Shown one piece after another: positions 54,610 to 56,765 of a DNA stretch of 56,765 nt. The notes under the pieces are model-generated. The model worked only from the letters and a program-made list of their open reading frames with translations, searched no databases and was not told where the DNA came from. The DNA is from Gordonia alkanivorans NBRC 16433 (GTDB taxonomy: Bacteria > Actinomycetota > Actinomycetes > Mycobacteriales > Mycobacteriaceae), in NCBI RefSeq assembly GCF_000225505.1, contig NZ_BACI01000030.1, positions 1 to 56,765 on the forward strand, in the 5' to 3' direction. Within the stretch, counting starts at the first letter, position 1, and every line of letters begins with the position of its first letter. The translations under genes were made by a program, and so were the position numbers.

Positions 54610-54939
54610 CTACTCAACCGGCGCGCGCCCCTTGACTGCGGGAAGTAGATGCGCCGCCAGCGCACCGGCCACACCCGCAGCGAAGGCCGCAGCACTCAGC
54701 GCCGACACCCAGTCGTGCACATCCACCGCGGTCAGCATCCGCAGCTCGACCTGATCACCGCGCCCGACTCCTGACGGGTCGGATGGCACGAGATCCGACG
54801 TTCGGAGCAGCATCACCAGCCAGAACGCGGCAACCGCCTCAAACATCACCACGGCAAGGCCCACCGCACGAGAGATCGTACGGGCAGGACCGCGCGGGCC
54901 GAACCGATCCGTACGCGGCACCTCGACACCGTCAGTCAT
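54610..54939 (-). CDS. Small membrane protein with two helices
   Basis: A 109-residue protein with transmembrane helices near 25-45 and 80-100, separated by a hydrophilic loop. No family is recognised. The ATG at 54939 has GGAGG about 8 nt upstream. A degenerate BlaI-type box lies 41-59 bp upstream. It follows another membrane-protein gene by 27 bp in the same orientation, and it converges on blaI. Confidence 0.6.
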   Translation of the reverse strand: MTDGVEVPRTDRFGPRGPARTISRAVGLAVVMFEAVAAFWLVMLLRTSDLVPSDPSGVGRGDQVELRMLTAVDVHDWVSALSAAAFAAGVAGALAAHLLPAVKGRAPVE

Positions 54940-54966
54940 GCCCACCACCTCCTCCGCACACTCGCA

Positions 54967-55545
54967 TCACGCCCCACTTCTACTAACCACCTTCGTATTT
55001 TGTGGGAATCGGGCGTGGGCGCCGGGAACGAGGGCGTCGAAGCCATCACCGCGGGAGGCCGGCCGGGCCAGGCGGAAGACTATCGCGGCCACCAGACCGA
55101 AGATCGCGATCACACTGCCTGTGCGGGACCACCTCGGGGTTCGATTGAGCTCCGCCCTCAACGCCAGCTCGGCGATCGGATCAGCAGGCACCGCGCCAAT
55201 CTCGATCGGCGCGCCCGTGGCGGCGAACACGATGAACACCCACATCGCCGAGGCCATCCACACGAGCGGGTCAACCATTACAGCCAACGACGTACCGTGC
55301 AGATGAGCAGAAAACAGCATGAGCGCCCCAACACAGAGCATCACCAACACGATCGCCGACGAGAAATCGCCCTGGGGAGCAACCACCATCACGCCGACGG
55401 CCGCACTCACGGCCACCGCACACGAAACAAGCGCCCGCCACGCCTCCCCACCTCGATCCGGCTGGCGGGCAGCGGCGACACCACACGCTACGACCGCACC
55501 GAACAGTCCCAGGAGTGTCCCTTGGGCCACAATGTTTGCGATCAC
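54967..55545 (-). CDS. Polytopic membrane protein of unknown function
   Basis: A protein of about 192 residues with five hydrophobic segments (near 1-22, 35-60, 65-85, 92-115 and 150-170). It resembles small DUF-type membrane proteins found beside BlaI/M56 genes in actinobacteria, but I cannot name the family. The start is uncertain; GTG 55545 (or 55548) follows a GGAGG, and a BlaI-type box lies 24-42 bp upstream. A much longer frame upstream would read through the box and is less likely. Confidence 0.55.
   Translation of the reverse strand: MIANIVAQGTLLGLFGAVVACGVAAARQPDRGGEAWRALVSCAVAVSAAVGVMVVAPQGDFSSAIVLVMLCVGALMLFSAHLHGTSLAVMVDPLVWMASAMWVFIVFAATGAPIEIGAVPADPIAELALRAELNRTPRWSRTGSVIAIFGLVAAIVFRLARPASRGDGFDALVPGAHARFPQNTKVVSRSGA
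54980..54998. promoter_or_regulatory. Degenerate BlaI-type box
   Basis: CTACTA-ACCACCT-TCGTAT. The left arm is perfect, the right arm matches TAGTAG at 4 of 6 positions. It lies before the 54610-54939 gene and inside the 3' end of the upstream membrane-protein gene. It is the weakest of the six. Confidence 0.4.
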
Positions 55546-55568
55546 CACGCCTCCAACAGCCAACCTTG

Positions 55569-55587
55569 AAACTATGCTAGATAGTAG
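55569..55587. promoter_or_regulatory. BlaI-type box before the membrane-protein gene
   Basis: AAACTA-TGCTAGA-TAGTAG. The right arm is perfect and the left arm is 4/6. It lies 24-42 bp before the chosen start at 55545, so binding would block the promoter or the leader. Confidence 0.55.
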
Positions 55588-55847
55588 TTTAGGTGGGCTG
55601 GAGGGCGCTGACGGAGGGGGAGTAGCTCTATCTTCTTCGTCGGTGGGACCGCCGCCTGCATCGATGAGTTGGTCCTCGCCCCCGATTTGGAAGCCTGGGA
55701 CATCGAACTCGACCACGAATCATGGCTCACGACGCGTTCAACCCGCTGCCACCCGCTACGCGCTGACTTCGTTCCTAGCCCGCCCTACCTCACGATCAAC
55801 GTTTTCGCGACGTCTCCCCGCGGAGCTGTGACGGCTACGGTTAAGCA

Positions 55848-56252
55848 ATGTCGTCGACGGGCGTTGTGCGGGTATGGCATTTCAGTAAAGGGTGGGGTGT
55901 GTTCGACTCACCGGACACTCCCGGCGGGGTGTACGCCGACGCTCAATCGCTCAGACTCCTAGCGGTAGCCGATCTGAACGATCCACTCGCTTCGATGGGT
56001 TTGCGTCCGGGGACGGAAGTCGAGTTCGTTTGGTCAGATGCTGCGGATGACCCGCTCGAAGGTTTGCGCTACGAAGTACAGCAGGCGTGGCCGATCGGCG
56101 TGGCCGCTACTCCGCCGTCGCCGCCGGCCGGGGCGTTCTCCACCACCTTTTGGACCAGCGAGGGTGACGCCGGCCCAGATGGTTTGACATCGATGCGCGA
56201 GCACCGCCACGAGCAACACTTCAGGTCCCCGCGATCTCTCGATGTTATGTAA
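55848..56252 (+). CDS. Divergent cold-shock-domain-like protein
   Basis: A 134-residue protein. The first 80 residues have the cold-shock-domain pattern: GVVRVWHFSKGWGVF at the position of the RNP1 region, then GGVYADAQSL and a GTEVEFVW strand. It is divergent from classical CspA, and the C-terminal 50 residues are unrelated and probably disordered. It may bind RNA or single-stranded DNA. The ATG at 55848 follows a TACGGT box by 6 nt, a leaderless arrangement. Confidence 0.6.
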   Translation: MSSTGVVRVWHFSKGWGVFDSPDTPGGVYADAQSLRLLAVADLNDPLASMGLRPGTEVEFVWSDAADDPLEGLRYEVQQAWPIGVAATPPSPPAGAFSTTFWTSEGDAGPDGLTSMREHRHEQHFRSPRSLDVM

Positions 56253-56371
56253 GGAGCGCTTGAAAGATACTCTCCCCCAGTGATTTACAACTGGTAACGG
56301 GACGTGTTGAAGTAGGACGAGTAGCTGGTGCAGCGGCGATTGGTCCGCCAGCCACTTCGAGGAGATGTAAA

Positions 56372-56765
56372 TTGCAGACCATGCCTACACTGCCGTCAAA
56401 CAGTCAGAATCTCTTGGTTCGGGTCGCATCGAACGCGCACGACGACGCATGGGCCAATCTCGTTCAGGAGATCGGCAGGTTGTCGGGCGATACCAACTTC
56501 GAAGTCGTCGACGACCCTCAATTTGATGGATTCTCAGCTGATGACCTCGAAAGGCTCTTGGTCGATAGCGACAACACCTACGCCTTCATAGCCGACGACG
56601 AAACGTTCACCCTTGACGAGCATCCGCTACTGGCAGTCTCTAGCTTCGGCGACACCCTGCGAGTAGTCCCGGCGCTACTGTCTGGCGTGGCAGACAACCT
56701 CGCCATCGCCAACCTTTCCCTCGCCGACTACCGGAGCGCGGCAGACCGCGATGGCATCTTGCGGA
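56372..56765 (+). CDS. DUF6924-like protein, cut by the window end
   Basis: At least 131 residues of an open frame continuing past the window. Segments NLLVRVASN, FEVVDDPQFDGFSADDL and LSLADYRSAADRDGI match my memory of the actinobacterial DUF6924 family, whose function is unknown. The TTG at 56372 has GAGGAG 7 nt upstream; the ATG at 56381 is the other candidate. The family normally ends shortly after the point where the window stops, so only a few C-terminal residues are missing. Confidence 0.65.
   Translation, partial: MQTMPTLPSNSQNLLVRVASNAHDDAWANLVQEIGRLSGDTNFEVVDDPQFDGFSADDLERLLVDSDNTYAFIADDETFTLDEHPLLAVSSFGDTLRVVPALLSGVADNLAIANLSLADYRSAADRDGILR

Overview
The window is GC-rich DNA from an actinomycete, most like the Mycobacteriales (Gordonia, Rhodococcus, Williamsia or Mycobacterium type). 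The evidence is the strong third-position G/C preference, GTG and TTG starts, many apparently leaderless genes (a TANNNT -10 box followed 6-8 nt later by the start codon), and typical gene families: an EthA-like monooxygenase, a CYP153 alkane hydroxylase, a mycobacterial-type L,D-transpeptidase and a CsoR copper regulon. No rRNA, tRNA, CRISPR array or intact transposase was seen.

Positions 1-17000 look like ordinary chromosome. They hold a Baeyer-Villiger monooxygenase, a cation/proton antiporter, a broken GlxA-type AraC regulator divergent from an isochorismatase-fold hydrolase, a thioesterase behind two operator-like dyads, a frameshifted YihY protein, an azoreductase/HxlR pair, a PlsC acyltransferase, a zinc alcohol dehydrogenase, a DksA/TraR protein coupled to an unusual hexapeptide-repeat protein, SelO, and several small metabolic genes.

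Positions 17000-22000 hold a branched-chain amino-acid/amide type ABC operon. Both permeases and one ATPase are fused into a single polypeptide, and the binding protein and second ATPase genes are each frameshifted. Positions 22100-27000 hold decayed SnoaL and P450 remnants, then a three-component CYP153 alkane hydroxylase (ferredoxin, P450, reductase) divergent from a TetR regulator, with tandem operator repeats between them. Positions 27000-36100 hold an orphan binding protein, an FNT-family channel, an ethanolamine operon (permease, EutB, EutC), an SGNH hydrolase and a tandem universal stress protein.

Positions 36700-56000 form a copper and cell-wall island. A CsoR-type operator precedes a copZ - His-rich surface protein - copA - copB - csoR operon, whose last three genes overlap or nearly overlap, and a second CsoR-type box lies inside the 3' end of copA. 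Around this core are an L,D-transpeptidase, intact and truncated M23 peptidases, a BNR-type lipoprotein, a DUF305 lipoprotein, an M56 (BlaR1-like) peptidase, a cysteine-synthase-like enzyme with an MFS transporter, a two-component system, a BlaI/CopY repressor and two small membrane proteins.

The most notable observation is a 19-bp dyad, roughly CTACTA-N7-TAGTAG, that recurs at six places in this island: before the L,D-transpeptidase, the DUF305 gene, the M56/hypothetical divergent pair, blaI itself and the two membrane-protein genes. I infer a local BlaI regulon joining wall remodelling, proteolytic sensing and copper defence, interleaved with the CsoR circuit. The window ends inside a DUF6924-like gene.
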